64,000 bases of DNA from Rhizobium sp. RM (GCF_013390595.1 NZ_JACAWV010000007.1:434001-498000), one strand, 5' to 3'. Positions 35,762 through 45,366 are shown, counted from the stretch's first letter. Numbers and translations are program-made. The notes: generated by a model not told the origin, from the sequence alone.

Positions 35762-36484
35762 ATGAGCCTGAAAACGATAAAGCCCCTGCAGAAAGCGCCG
35801 CTGTTGCACGTATCGGTGCAGGAGAGCCTTCGGAGCTATATCGACGACAACAATCTGAAAGCCGGCTCTCCACTGCCTCCTGAAGGCGAACTTGCACAAC
35901 AACTGGGAGTCAGCCGCAACTCCGTCCGAGAAGGCATCAAGGCGCTTGAATCTGTCGGCGTGCTTGAATCGCGCCGGGGTATTGGCGTCTTCGTGAAGGC
36001 GTTTTCATTCGAGCCATTGCTCGACAATCTTGCCTACGGCCTCGGTAGCGCCCTGCAGCAGATTGAAGAAGTCATCATCATTCGCAGAACCCTTGAGGTC
36101 GGACTGATCGAGAAGACTTTAGCCAGCATCACACCCCGTGACATCCAGGAACTGCGCGATGCGCTCGACAGGATGCGTGAGCGGGCAGAAAAGGGCGAAA
36201 GCTTCCCCGATGAGGATAGGCTCTTCCACCAACTGTTATTTCGCTGCCAGGAAAATGAAATCCTGTTGCGGCTGCTCGAAGTCTTCTGGCTCGCTTTCTA
36301 CAAGGCATCCGACTTCGTGAACCTGAGCAACGCCGACCCAATGCAAACTTGGCGCGAGCACGCGGCAATCGTCGACGCCATAGAGGCTGGCGACATCAAG
36401 GCGGCCAAGGAGCAGCTCGATAAACACTACGACGGTATCGAACGCGTCATCCGACACAACAAGACGCCGCCGACTGGAAAATGA
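35762..36484 (+). CDS. GntR-family (FadR type) regulator, NanR-like
   Basis: A 240-residue regulator with a winged helix (LAQQLGVSRNSVREGIKALESVGVLESRRG split over residues 44-75) and an FCD effector domain (EEVIIIRRTLEVGLIEK through HAAIVDAIEAGDIKAAKEQLDKHYDGI). GGAG precedes ATG 35762. It stands between nanM and the sialic acid importer, is divergent from the former and co-transcribed with the latter. It is the likely sialic-acid-responsive repressor, analogous to E. coli NanR. Confidence 0.88.
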   Translation: MSLKTIKPLQKAPLLHVSVQESLRSYIDDNNLKAGSPLPPEGELAQQLGVSRNSVREGIKALESVGVLESRRGIGVFVKAFSFEPLLDNLAYGLGSALQQIEEVIIIRRTLEVGLIEKTLASITPRDIQELRDALDRMRERAEKGESFPDEDRLFHQLLFRCQENEILLRLLEVFWLAFYKASDFVNLSNADPMQTWREHAAIVDAIEAGDIKAAKEQLDKHYDGIERVIRHNKTPPTGK

Positions 36485-36519
36485 CATCCGGACTTCAATA
36501 CCAAAAAAAAGGGGAACCA

Positions 36520-38082
36520 ATGACAACGTTTGCAATTTCACGCCGCGCCCTTTGCCTTGTGGCAGGAGCACTTGCCTCAACCTACTTGATTGGCAGCACG
36601 GGTGCGCTGGCGCAATCGGCCACGACAAATCCGGATGCAACGATCCAGGTTGCAATTGCTTACGGTTTGTCTGGAACGTTCGATCCCTTGAATGCGTCGG
36701 GTGCCGTCACACAGGCAGCAAACTGGCATGTCTTTGAAGGTCTGGTCGATCTTGATCCTGTAACACGCAAACCCTACGCGGCTCTGGCTGCTGAAATGCC
36801 AACCAGCCAGGATGGATTGACCTACACCATCAAGCTGCGCAAAGACGCTGTTTTCCATAACGGCGCCCCTGTCACGGCAGATGACGTGGTTTTTTCGTTC
36901 ACACGTGTTCTGGACCCCGCGTCGAAATCGCTGTTCCGCTCTTTCGTATCCTTCATCGACAAGGTCGAAGTCGTCTCTGCGGATACGGTGAAGATCACGA
37001 CCAAATTCCCGTTCTCGCTGTTCAACGAGCGGCTGGGTTCGGTGAAGATCGTACCGAAGGCTGCTGTGGAAGCGGACGCGGACGGGTTTGGCAAGCTGCC
37101 CATCGGGTCCGGCCCTTACAAGCTGGTCTCAGCCGTCCCTGAAGCGCAGATCGTGTTCACCCGCAATGATGCCTATACCGGCCCTCGCCCGGCTCTTGCC
37201 AAGGAGATGGTCTGGAACCTGATCGCTGATCCGACCGCACGCGTTAACGCCCTGACCTCCGGCACCGTTATAGCCATGGAAGATGTGCCCTATGTCGACG
37301 CCGATGCAGTGGCCGCAGCGGCAACGCTCGAAAAGACCCAGTCTTTCGGACTGCTGTTTGCCATGTTCAACACGGCCGCCAAACCCTTCGACGATGTACG
37401 TGTCCGCCAGGCATTCTTCTATGCGCTCAACATGGACAAGATCATCGGCACGGGTATGCTTGACAATGCGACTGCAGCAACATCGTTCCTGCCGAAAACG
37501 CATCCGAACTACCACCAGGCTTCGACCGTCTACACCTATGATCCTGATAAGGCCAAGTCTTTGCTGGCTGAAGCCGGCACGCCGAAACTAGACATCACAC
37601 TGATGAGCACGGACCATGGCTGGGTCAAGGACGTGGCGCCGATCATCAAGGAGTCGCTTGACGCGGTCGGGTTCAACACCACGCTCGATATCGGCCAGTC
37701 CGGTGGCCAGTACACCAAAGTCGATGCCGGCAAGATGCAGGTCATGATCGCGCCTGGCGACCCCTCGGTCTTTGGCAACGATCCTGATATTCTAATGCAA
37801 TGGTGGTATGGCGACAATATCTGGCCGACCAAGCGCTTCCAGTGGTCCGCAAGCGCCAAGTACGGCGAACTGACTGGTCTCCTGAATGAAGCACAGCGGC
37901 TGACCGGGACCGATCAGCAAGAAAAATGGAACAAGGCGTTCGACCTTCTTTCTGAAGAGGTCCCGCTTTACCCACTCTTCCATCGCCAGTTGCCAACCGC
38001 ATGGGACGCCGAGCAATTGGAAGGCTTTGCACCGGTGCCGACGACCGGCCTTTCCTTCCTTGGCGTTGGCGTCAAGCAATAA
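36520..38082 (+). CDS. ABC transporter substrate-binding protein (family 5), SatA-like sialic acid receptor candidate
   Basis: A 520-residue periplasmic binding protein. The N-terminus ISRRALCLVAGALASTYLIG ending GALAQ is a signal peptide with a twin-arginine-like SRR. The family 5 core includes LRKDAVFHNGAPVTADDVVFSF and IGSGPYKLV. ATG 36520 with GGGGA upstream was chosen over the ATG at 36481 that overlaps the GntR stop. It is encoded at the head of an importer followed directly by sialic acid catabolic genes, as in the Haemophilus ducreyi SatABCD system, so Neu5Ac or a derivative is the likely ligand. Confidence 0.88.
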   Translation: MTTFAISRRALCLVAGALASTYLIGSTGALAQSATTNPDATIQVAIAYGLSGTFDPLNASGAVTQAANWHVFEGLVDLDPVTRKPYAALAAEMPTSQDGLTYTIKLRKDAVFHNGAPVTADDVVFSFTRVLDPASKSLFRSFVSFIDKVEVVSADTVKITTKFPFSLFNERLGSVKIVPKAAVEADADGFGKLPIGSGPYKLVSAVPEAQIVFTRNDAYTGPRPALAKEMVWNLIADPTARVNALTSGTVIAMEDVPYVDADAVAAAATLEKTQSFGLLFAMFNTAAKPFDDVRVRQAFFYALNMDKIIGTGMLDNATAATSFLPKTHPNYHQASTVYTYDPDKAKSLLAEAGTPKLDITLMSTDHGWVKDVAPIIKESLDAVGFNTTLDIGQSGGQYTKVDAGKMQVMIAPGDPSVFGNDPDILMQWWYGDNIWPTKRFQWSASAKYGELTGLLNEAQRLTGTDQQEKWNKAFDLLSEEVPLYPLFHRQLPTAWDAEQLEGFAPVPTTGLSFLGVGVKQ

Positions 38083-38091
38083 TCCGGCACG

Positions 38092-38120
38092 TTCAGGCGC
38101 TGGAAAACCCGGCGCCTGAA
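38092..38120 (+). terminator. Intercistronic hairpin after the binding-protein gene
   Basis: TTCAGGCGC and GCGCCTGAA form a 9-bp stem with an 11-base loop nine bases after the binding-protein stop, in a 133-base gap before the permease gene. It has no T-run, so it probably protects the upstream message or causes partial termination. Confidence 0.6.
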
Positions 38121-38215
38121 TTGCCAACTCTTCGACATAGGGCGGGCGCTTGGCCCGGCATCGGCAGTGTTGCTGCGGTGATCTCTATTGTCTTTTGCGA
38201 AGGAGCTAGTTTGGC

Positions 38216-39181
38216 ATGTCAAAAGTGCTGAGCCTTATCGGTCGCCGTCTCGTGCAATTGCCGATCATGATCCTCGGGATCACATTTCTCGTGTTTTTCA
38301 TCATGTCGTTTTCGAAGGTGGACCCAGCCATCACCGCATTAGGTGAAGGCGCCTCCCTGGAAGCGCGGCTTGAGTATCGTGCCGCCCATGGTCTTGATGA
38401 TCCTCTGCCCACCCGCTACGTGACCTTTCTGACCGGACTGGCGAAACTCGATCTGGGGACATATTCGGCCCGCCAACTGCCTGTCATCGACGAGATCGCC
38501 CGTGCTTTCCCCGTCACGCTGCAATTGACGTTTCTTGGCCTCATCATCGCCGTCGGCTTCGCACTGATGCTCGGCATCGTTGCGGCGGTCTATCGCGATC
38601 GCTGGCCCGATCAGGCCATTCGCCTGCTGTCGATCGCGTCGCTGTCTACCCCATCTTTCTGGTTGGCGATCCTCCTGATCCAGGTGCTCGGCCACAAGGT
38701 TGGATTGTTCTCGATCTTCCCGGTCGCCGGAAAGCTACCAGCTATGACGGACAATTTTGGTGGCTGGTTATTACGCATGTTTTTGCCAGCCTTTGCCTTG
38801 GCCATGCCGGTCATCGGCCAACTCTCGCGTGTCGTGCGCACATCGATGGTCGAAGAACTCGACCGTGACTATGTTCGCACTGCTCTTGGCGCCGGGATAC
38901 CGCGGCGCGTCGTGGTGGCACGCAATGTCCTGCGCAACGCCCTGATCACACCGATTACCGTGCTTGGCCTGCGCATCGGCTACCTTCTAGGAGGTGCCGT
39001 CGTCATCGAAATCATATTCAACATCAATGGCATGGGCATGCTCATCATGAATGGCGTGACCAATAACGAACCCAATCTCGTGCAAGGCGTAACGTTAACC
39101 GTAGCGCTCGCCTTTGTGGTGATCAATGTCGCTGTCGACCTGCTTTATGTGTTGGTCAACCCGCGTATCAGGACGGTTTGA
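38216..39181 (+). CDS. ABC transporter permease, DppB-like (sialic acid importer)
   Basis: A 321-residue inner-membrane permease. It opens LSLIGRRLVQLPIMILGITFLVFF, carries LEYRAAHGLDDPLPTRYVTF and ends VDLLYVLVNPRIRTV, all typical of DppB proteins; the EAA loop is DYVRTALGAGIPRRVVVARNVLRN. AAGGAG lies upstream of ATG 38216. It pairs with the permease half of the fused protein encoded next. Confidence 0.92.
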   Translation: MSKVLSLIGRRLVQLPIMILGITFLVFFIMSFSKVDPAITALGEGASLEARLEYRAAHGLDDPLPTRYVTFLTGLAKLDLGTYSARQLPVIDEIARAFPVTLQLTFLGLIIAVGFALMLGIVAAVYRDRWPDQAIRLLSIASLSTPSFWLAILLIQVLGHKVGLFSIFPVAGKLPAMTDNFGGWLLRMFLPAFALAMPVIGQLSRVVRTSMVEELDRDYVRTALGAGIPRRVVVARNVLRNALITPITVLGLRIGYLLGGAVVIEIIFNINGMGMLIMNGVTNNEPNLVQGVTLTVALAFVVINVAVDLLYVLVNPRIRTV

Positions 39182-39182
39182 A

Positions 39183-41189
39183 GTGCTTAGAATTCAACTC
39201 ACAGAAAGGCTTTCGACACCCGGCTCGCGCCTGTCGGGCCTGCGCCAGCTCCCGGCTGCCTCAAAAATCGCTTTGGCCATCCTGCTGTTCATCTTTCTGA
39301 TGGCGGCTCTGGCCCCCCTGGTCGCCACACACGATCCGCTGGCAACCGGACTGACACGTGGCCCTTCCGCCCCAGACGCAACCTACTGGTTTGGCACCGA
39401 CCGGCAGGGCCGAGACGTATTCTCCCGACTGCTTTATGGCGCAAGCTATTCTCTGATCATCGGCATCGGAGCGACAGTGGTCGCGCTGCTAGTGGCATCT
39501 GTTCTCGGCGCAATCGCGGCCACCGCAAGCTGGTGGGTAAAGGAGGCGCTGATGCGCGTCCTGGACATGATCATGTCGTTCCCCGGAATTGCATTGGCCG
39601 TCGTTTTCGTCACCGTCTTTGGGCAATCTCTTCCGGTTCTGATCCTGACGATCGCATTCCTCTACACCCCGCAGCTAACGCGCGTCATCCGCGCCAATAT
39701 TATCGGCCAATACGGTGAGGACTATGTGGCCGCAGTGCGGGTCATGGGCGCATCGACGCCACGTATTCTCATCAAGCACGTCGCCCGCAATTGTCTGGCC
39801 CCTATCCTGGTCTTTGCGACCGTACTTGTCGCCGACGCAATCGTGTTCGAAGCTTCGCTCTCCTTCATCCAGGCCGGTGTCCCAGATCCGGAGCCCTCCT
39901 GGGGCAACGTGATGGCGGCAGGCCGCCAACTCGTGATGTCGGGAGCCTGGTGGCCGACCTTCTTCGCCGGCGCACTTATTACCGTGACTGTTCTGGCCCT
40001 CAATATTCTGGCAGAAGGCATGACCGATGCCATGGCGGCACCGCGCGCCCGCTCGAAAGTGAATGCAGCAACAGTTGCTGCTGCCACAGACAACTTTCAG
40101 GCACAGCAACCCGACCGCACCCATTCTTCATCCTCGTTCAACGAGCCTGCCTCTCTACAGCAACGTCTTGACGCTTTACGCACAGTCGAACGCGCCCGTA
40201 GCGATCGCCCGCATTTTGAAGGCGAACAACAGCCATTGCTCGAGGTGAAAAATCTCAGCATCGCCTTCCCACGGCATGGCAATGTCGATGTGGTGGACAA
40301 CGTTTCCTTCTCCGTGCGGCCTGGCGAAACGCTCGCTCTCGTCGGTGAATCGGGCTGCGGCAAGTCCATCACGTCGCTCGCCATCATGGGCTTGCTGGAC
40401 CCCAAGGCACGCATCCGAGGCGAAATCCTCTTTGAAGGTCGCAATCTCCTGACAATGACGGAGCGTGAACGCAATGCCCTGCGTGGCAAAGGTATTGCAA
40501 TGATCTACCAGGATGCGCTGTCGTCGCTCAATCCAGCGATGCTGATCCGCTCTCAGATGAAGCAGCTCACGGTGCGAGGCGGCACCCGCAGTGCCAAAGA
40601 CCTGCTCGAACTCGTCGGCCTCGATCCGGAACGCACGCTGAATTCCTACCCGCACGAACTTTCCGGCGGCCAACGGCAGCGCGTGTTGATCGCCATGGCA
40701 CTGACCCGAGATCCAAAACTGGTCATTGCCGACGAGCCGACGACCGCACTCGACGTAACCGTGCAGAAGCAGGTTATCGAGCTTCTCGACAAGCTACGCC
40801 GAGAGTTGGGCTTTGCCATGGTGTTCGTGTCGCACGATCTGGCTCTGGTCGCGGAGATTTCCCACCGTATCGCAGTAATGTATGCCGGCCAGATGGTTGA
40901 GCAAGGCCCAAGCCGCGACGTGCTCGCGCAGCCGGTTCATGAATATACCCGTGGTCTGCTGGGCGCTGTGTTGAGCATCGAAGCCGGTGCTGAGAGACTT
41001 CACCAGATACGCGGCACTGTCCCTTCTCCCAGTGAATTTCCGCCCGGTAACCGGTTTGCTCCGCGTTCGTCAAATCCGTTGCGCAACGCCGGTGTGATCA
41101 CTGTCATGAAACAGGTTGGCCAGACCGGACACTTTTATGCCGCCCATCCAGATGATGACCCGATCGCACCGAAGGAGGACGTCGCATGA
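39183..41189 (+). CDS. Fused ABC permease-ATPase (DppC + DppD)
   Basis: A 668-residue fusion. About residues 1-290 are a DppC-type permease (FGTDRQGRDVFSRLLYGASY, EAA loop YVAAVRVMGASTPRILIKHVARN). A Ser/Thr/Gln-rich linker of about 60 residues follows. Then comes a DppD-type ATPase with Walker A GESGCGKS at 388-395, signature SGGQRQR and Walker B VIADEPTTALD, and a C-terminal oligopeptide-transporter tail. The start is GTG 39183, two bases after the DppB stop; an upstream in-frame ATG lies inside that gene. Its stop overlaps the DppF start by ATGA. Such fusions are known in peptide-type importers. Confidence 0.88.
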   Translation: MLRIQLTERLSTPGSRLSGLRQLPAASKIALAILLFIFLMAALAPLVATHDPLATGLTRGPSAPDATYWFGTDRQGRDVFSRLLYGASYSLIIGIGATVVALLVASVLGAIAATASWWVKEALMRVLDMIMSFPGIALAVVFVTVFGQSLPVLILTIAFLYTPQLTRVIRANIIGQYGEDYVAAVRVMGASTPRILIKHVARNCLAPILVFATVLVADAIVFEASLSFIQAGVPDPEPSWGNVMAAGRQLVMSGAWWPTFFAGALITVTVLALNILAEGMTDAMAAPRARSKVNAATVAAATDNFQAQQPDRTHSSSSFNEPASLQQRLDALRTVERARSDRPHFEGEQQPLLEVKNLSIAFPRHGNVDVVDNVSFSVRPGETLALVGESGCGKSITSLAIMGLLDPKARIRGEILFEGRNLLTMTERERNALRGKGIAMIYQDALSSLNPAMLIRSQMKQLTVRGGTRSAKDLLELVGLDPERTLNSYPHELSGGQRQRVLIAMALTRDPKLVIADEPTTALDVTVQKQVIELLDKLRRELGFAMVFVSHDLALVAEISHRIAVMYAGQMVEQGPSRDVLAQPVHEYTRGLLGAVLSIEAGAERLHQIRGTVPSPSEFPPGNRFAPRSSNPLRNAGVITVMKQVGQTGHFYAAHPDDDPIAPKEDVA

Positions 41190-42031
41190 GTATCCAATCC
41201 CTCTCACAAGGTGCGGTAAAACCGGTCATCGAATTGCGCGATGTCTGTGTCGACTTCGGAGTCCGGGCCACAACATTCTCCAAGCCCGTTTTTGTTCGTG
41301 CGGTCGATCATGTGTCTTTCGCCGTATACAAGGGGCGGACCCTCGGCATCGTCGGCGAATCCGGTTCTGGCAAATCGACCGCGTCCAAAGTGCTGATCGG
41401 CCTTCAACAGCCGAGTTCGGGTGAGGTTTTATTTGACGGCCAACCGGTCCGTCGCTTCGATGCCGCCACTCGTCGACGTATGGGACGTCTTGTTTCTGTC
41501 GTGTTTCAGGACCCAGCGACCGCCCTCAACGCACGAATGCTGGTGCGCGACGCGCTGACAGACCCACTTGAGGTCCATGGTATCGGCAATGCAGCGAGCC
41601 GTCGCTCCCGAGTATCGGAGCTTGTATCGCTGGTTGGCCTGCCGCAGTCGGTGCTGGATGCCATCCCCGCTCAGCTTTCGGGCGGACAACGCCAGCGTGT
41701 CGCCATCGCCAGGGCACTTTCGCTTGAGCCGCAGATCATTGTTGCCGACGAACCAACCTCGGCTCTCGACGTCTCGGTACGTGCGCAGATCCTGAACCTT
41801 CTACAGGATCTGAAGCGAGAGCTCGGACTGGGTATGGTTTTCATATCGCACGACATTCAAACAGTGCGCCACATCTCGGATGAAATCGCCGTGATGCGCA
41901 ATGGCAAGATCGTGGAATTCGGTCCCAGCAATCAGGTCCTGGACACTCCAAGCCAAGCCTACACGAAAACGCTTCTGGAGGCCGCACCCAGCCTGCTGCA
42001 TGCGCCCCTCAGTGCTCCCACTCCTCTTTAA
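41186..42031 (+). CDS. ABC transporter ATP-binding protein, DppF-like (sialic acid importer)
   Basis: A 281-residue ATPase with Walker A GESGSGKS (57-64), signature SGGQRQR, Walker B IVADEPTSALD and the H-loop SHD. It is shorter than typical DppF and lacks the C-terminal cysteine tail. It completes the importer encoded from 36520 and is followed 21 bases later by the lyase gene. Confidence 0.9.
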   Translation: MSIQSLSQGAVKPVIELRDVCVDFGVRATTFSKPVFVRAVDHVSFAVYKGRTLGIVGESGSGKSTASKVLIGLQQPSSGEVLFDGQPVRRFDAATRRRMGRLVSVVFQDPATALNARMLVRDALTDPLEVHGIGNAASRRSRVSELVSLVGLPQSVLDAIPAQLSGGQRQRVAIARALSLEPQIIVADEPTSALDVSVRAQILNLLQDLKRELGLGMVFISHDIQTVRHISDEIAVMRNGKIVEFGPSNQVLDTPSQAYTKTLLEAAPSLLHAPLSAPTPL

Positions 42032-42052
42032 CCACACAAAATCTGGATCACC

Positions 42053-42976
42053 ATGACCCATACATCCTTCCACGGAATCATTCCTCCGATTGTCACCCCT
42101 CTGAATGCCGACGGCAGCGTGAACTATGCCGATCTGGAGAAATTGGTCGAGCATCTGATCGCCGCTGGCGTGAACGGCCTTTTCCCGCTCGGTTCGACCG
42201 GTCAGGTTGCCTATCTGACGGATGCCGATCGCATCGCTATCGTCGAAGCCGTCTGCCGTACGACGGCCGGTCGCGTTCCAGTGATCGCTGGCGCCATAGA
42301 TCTGACCGCCGCGCGTGTGGCCGAAAGCGCGCGCAAATTGCTGGATGCCGGTGCTGATGCAATCGTCGCGACGGCGCCAATCTATGCCATCAGTGACGAG
42401 GGCGAGATCGCGGATCATTTTAGAGCCATCCGTTCAGCCATCGACGCCCCTCTTTTCGCCTACGACATTCCTGTGCGCGTCCACCGCAAGCTTTCCCAGA
42501 AGCTTCTGGTCGATCTCGGCACCGAAGGCGTTCTGGTCGGCGTGAAGGATTCCTCCGGCGACGACGTCGGTTTCCGTCGCCTGATTGCCATGAACGAAGC
42601 CGCAGGACACCCGCTTGCACTATTCACCGGTCATGAGGTCGTCGTTGATGCAATGGCACTGGTTGGCGCTGACGGTGCCGTTCCGGGTCTCGCCAATGTT
42701 GACGCTGCCGCCTATGTCCGCCTGTGGAACGCGGCCAAGTCCGGTGACGTCAAGGCTGCAATCGCCGAACAGGAATACCTCAACCGGCTGTTTGAAATCG
42801 TCTTTTGCCCGACAGGACGCTCCGGTGACGCAGCAGGCGTAGGCGCATTCAAGGCAGCGATGGCGGCTATCGGGCTGCTTTCAACGCCAACAATGACCGC
42901 GCCGATCAAGCCACTCGACGCGCCTGTTCTTGCCCGTATCAACACAATTCTGAAAGACGTCGGCCTGCTGAAATAA
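42053..42976 (+). CDS. nanA: N-acetylneuraminate lyase, NanA (DHDPS family)
   Basis: A 307-residue class I aldolase of the DHDPS/NAL family. The Schiff-base lysine is Lys165 in VGVKDSSGD and the catalytic tyrosine Tyr137 in AYDIPVR; the GSTGQ turn occupies the carboxylate-binding GSTGE/GTTGE position. Dihydrodipicolinate synthase would be an alternative from the fold, but the position directly before nanE, nanK, nagB and nagA makes Neu5Ac cleavage to ManNAc and pyruvate much more likely. Confidence 0.85.
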   Translation: MTHTSFHGIIPPIVTPLNADGSVNYADLEKLVEHLIAAGVNGLFPLGSTGQVAYLTDADRIAIVEAVCRTTAGRVPVIAGAIDLTAARVAESARKLLDAGADAIVATAPIYAISDEGEIADHFRAIRSAIDAPLFAYDIPVRVHRKLSQKLLVDLGTEGVLVGVKDSSGDDVGFRRLIAMNEAAGHPLALFTGHEVVVDAMALVGADGAVPGLANVDAAAYVRLWNAAKSGDVKAAIAEQEYLNRLFEIVFCPTGRSGDAAGVGAFKAAMAAIGLLSTPTMTAPIKPLDAPVLARINTILKDVGLLK

Positions 42977-43046
42977 GCAGCAAGACCATACGGGCGCGAC
43001 ACGGTTCGCGCCCGTCCGCTGACTTGAGATCGACAGGTACCTCGAA

Positions 43047-43730
43047 ATGAACATGAACATCTTGGAACGAATGCGTGGTGGACTGGTAGCATCCTGCCAG
43101 CCGGTTGATGATGGCCCAATGGACCGGCCGGAAATCGTCGCGGCCATGGCCAGGGCTGCAGTTGCCGGAGGTGCCGTCGCATTGCGGATCGAGGGTGTCG
43201 ACAATCTCCGTGCCGTGCGTCCGGTTGTCGATGTACCTGTCATCGCCATTGTCAAAACTGACCTGCCCGACAGCCCTGTACGCATCACCGTGACGAAAGC
43301 CGACGCGCTCGCACTTGTCGAAGCGGGAGCCGATATCATTGCCTATGACGCCACGCCGCGACAGCGTACCGACAGCCGCGAACAGGTTCTCGCGGCGATC
43401 CTTTCAGCGGGACGCCTCGCCATGGCAGATTGCGCTACGCTCGAAGATGGACAGAGAGCTCTTGCCGCAGGCGCTTCCATCCTCGGGACCACATTGTCAG
43501 GCTACACGGCTGAAACCCAAAACCTCAACGAAGGCCCCGATCTCGACCTGATCGGCGCCTTCAAGACCCTTGGATCCGGTTTCGTCATGGCCGAGGGCCG
43601 TATCAACTCTCCCGGTCTTGCCGCTCTCGCAATGCAGGCCGGAGCCGATGCGGTAACGGTCGGAAGCGCTCTGACAAGGCTTGAGGTCGTCACGGGTTGG
43701 TTCGCGGATGCTGTGCGGGTAACGCCATGA
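43047..43730 (+). CDS. nanE: N-acetylmannosamine-6-phosphate 2-epimerase
   Basis: A 227-residue TIM-barrel enzyme of the NanE family. It begins with RGGLVASCQPVDDGPMD and carries ALRIEGVDNLRAV, the catalytic-lysine segment IAIVKTD (Lys70) and MAEGRINSP (Glu183, Arg185). It converts ManNAc-6-phosphate to GlcNAc-6-phosphate. Its stop overlaps the start of the kinase gene by ATGA. Confidence 0.93.
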   Translation: MNMNILERMRGGLVASCQPVDDGPMDRPEIVAAMARAAVAGGAVALRIEGVDNLRAVRPVVDVPVIAIVKTDLPDSPVRITVTKADALALVEAGADIIAYDATPRQRTDSREQVLAAILSAGRLAMADCATLEDGQRALAAGASILGTTLSGYTAETQNLNEGPDLDLIGAFKTLGSGFVMAEGRINSPGLAALAMQAGADAVTVGSALTRLEVVTGWFADAVRVTP

Positions 43731-44587
43731 TCGAAGGATACGCTATTGACCTCGGCGGCACCAAAACCGCCGTTGCACGTGTCATCGCCGGCCGGGTCGA
43801 CGCACGTTTGCAGGCACCGACGAATGGTGATGCAACCATCAGCCAACAGATCGATATGATGGCTGAACTGCTAGGCAAACTGGGTTTCCAAACTGGAGAC
43901 AAGCTTGGCGTTGCAGTCGCTGGACGTGTCGATGCTGCGGGACGTTGGCAGGCTGTCAATGCTCGAACACTGTCGCAGATTGGCGGCGAAAACCTGCTTG
44001 AAAGCTTGCGTCACAGGTTCGGAAACAATGTCAGCGTCATGAATGATGCCGCGGCGGCGGCCTTGGCGGAGGCAAAACTGGGAGCCGGCAAGGGTGTCGA
44101 TCATTTTGCCTATCTCACCGTATCCACCGGCGTCGGCGGCGGTATCGTTCTCAATGGTCGTCCGGTTCAAAGCACGAATGGATTGGCTGGGCATCTTGGC
44201 TTTGTGTCGAGCCCGCTTGGAAGGGACGTTTGCGGCTCGGGCCGTACGGGAACGGTGGAGTCGACCGCGTCAGGCCGCGCCATTGCACGTGCTGCCGAAA
44301 CGGCGGATGCGAAGGCCGCATTTGAAGCCGACACTCCTCTCGCGCGTGCAGCCATTGATCGCTCTGCGGGAGCCATCGCAAGGCTTTGTGCCGACCTGAA
44401 CGCGATTTTCGGACTTGATCGCGTTGCACTCGGCGGAAGTGTCGGGCTTGCTCCGGGATATTTGCAACGTGTCCTGTCAAATCTGGAAACGGAGCCGGAG
44501 CTATTCCGCGTCGCTGTCGTGCCAGCCGCACTTGGCCATGACAGTGCGCTTCTCGGCGTCCTTTTGACCCAAGGAGAAAAAGAGTGA
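43727..44587 (+). CDS. nanK: N-acetylmannosamine kinase, ROK family
   Basis: A 286-residue ROK sugar kinase. The phosphate loop is DLGGTKTAVARV (8-19), catalytic Asp107 lies in VMNDAAAA, and the second phosphate loop is STGVGGGIVLNGR. His156 (AGHLG) is present, but the CxCGxxGCxE zinc motif is degraded to VCGSGRTGTVE: only Cys169 remains, with Ser171 and Thr176 in place of the other two cysteines. It phosphorylates ManNAc at C6 in the operon's pathway. Translation is coupled on both sides (ATGA and GTGA). Confidence 0.9.
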   Translation: MIEGYAIDLGGTKTAVARVIAGRVDARLQAPTNGDATISQQIDMMAELLGKLGFQTGDKLGVAVAGRVDAAGRWQAVNARTLSQIGGENLLESLRHRFGNNVSVMNDAAAAALAEAKLGAGKGVDHFAYLTVSTGVGGGIVLNGRPVQSTNGLAGHLGFVSSPLGRDVCGSGRTGTVESTASGRAIARAAETADAKAAFEADTPLARAAIDRSAGAIARLCADLNAIFGLDRVALGGSVGLAPGYLQRVLSNLETEPELFRVAVVPAALGHDSALLGVLLTQGEKE

Positions 44588-45366
44588 AAGTTCTCATTTG
44601 TCCGAACCGCGATGCGGCGATAAACCGCGCAGCCGACGTGATTTCGGCACATGTTGCCGCGCACCCAGAAGCCGTACTCGGGCTTGCAACCGGTGGCACC
44701 ATGCTCCCGCTCTACCAGCGTCTCGTTGACCTCCATCGCGACGGACGCCTGTCCTTTGCCGAGGTCACGACATTCAACCTCGATGAATATGTCGGGATAG
44801 CACCTGAACACGCCTGCTCCTACCATAGCTATATGAGCGAGGCGCTTTTCAACCAAATCGACATTGATGAAACTCGCACTCATCTGCCGCACGGTAAACC
44901 GGAGTGCGTAAACACCGAAGCCAAGGAATACGAGGAACGCATCAGCGCAGTCGGTGGCATTACCCTGCAACTCCTGGGCATCGGTCAGAACGGGCATATC
45001 GGCTTCAACGAACCCACATCGTCGTTGGGTTCGCGCACGCGCGTTAAAACACTGACTGAAAACACCAGAAACGCAAACAGGCAGTATTTTTCAGCAGACG
45101 AAGAGACGCCCCGTTACGCGATCACGATGGGAATCGGTACCATTCTCGATGCGCAGAAATGCCTTTTGCTCGCCACTGGCGTTGAAAAAGCGCAAGCTGT
45201 CGCGGATATGGTCGAGGGTCCACTTTCAGCGATCTGCCCCGCATCGGCCCTTCAGCTACATCCTCACACAACAGTCATTCTGGATGTCGCGGCGTCTTCA
45301 AAACTGCGCCTGACAGATTATTATCATCACGTGCATCCCAACGGGGAGGCTACACGCTTTGACTGA
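44584..45366 (+). CDS. nagB: Glucosamine-6-phosphate deaminase
   Basis: A 260-residue NagB. Family motifs are GLATGGTMLPLYQ, TFNLDEYVG (base Asp), LLGIGQNGHIGFNEP (catalytic His) and TMGIGTILDA. Translation starts at GTG 44584, overlapping the nanK stop, with AAGGAG upstream. It converts GlcN-6-phosphate to fructose-6-phosphate and ammonia, linking the pathway to glycolysis. Confidence 0.96.
   Translation: MKVLICPNRDAAINRAADVISAHVAAHPEAVLGLATGGTMLPLYQRLVDLHRDGRLSFAEVTTFNLDEYVGIAPEHACSYHSYMSEALFNQIDIDETRTHLPHGKPECVNTEAKEYEERISAVGGITLQLLGIGQNGHIGFNEPTSSLGSRTRVKTLTENTRNANRQYFSADEETPRYAITMGIGTILDAQKCLLLATGVEKAQAVADMVEGPLSAICPASALQLHPHTTVILDVAASSKLRLTDYYHHVHPNGEATRFD

Noticed and set aside
42053..42976. 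Dihydrodipicolinate synthase (DapA) as the identity of the DHDPS-family gene
   Set aside because: The fold fits both, but it is directly followed by nanE, nanK, nagB and nagA and preceded by a dedicated importer, which favours N-acetylneuraminate lyase.
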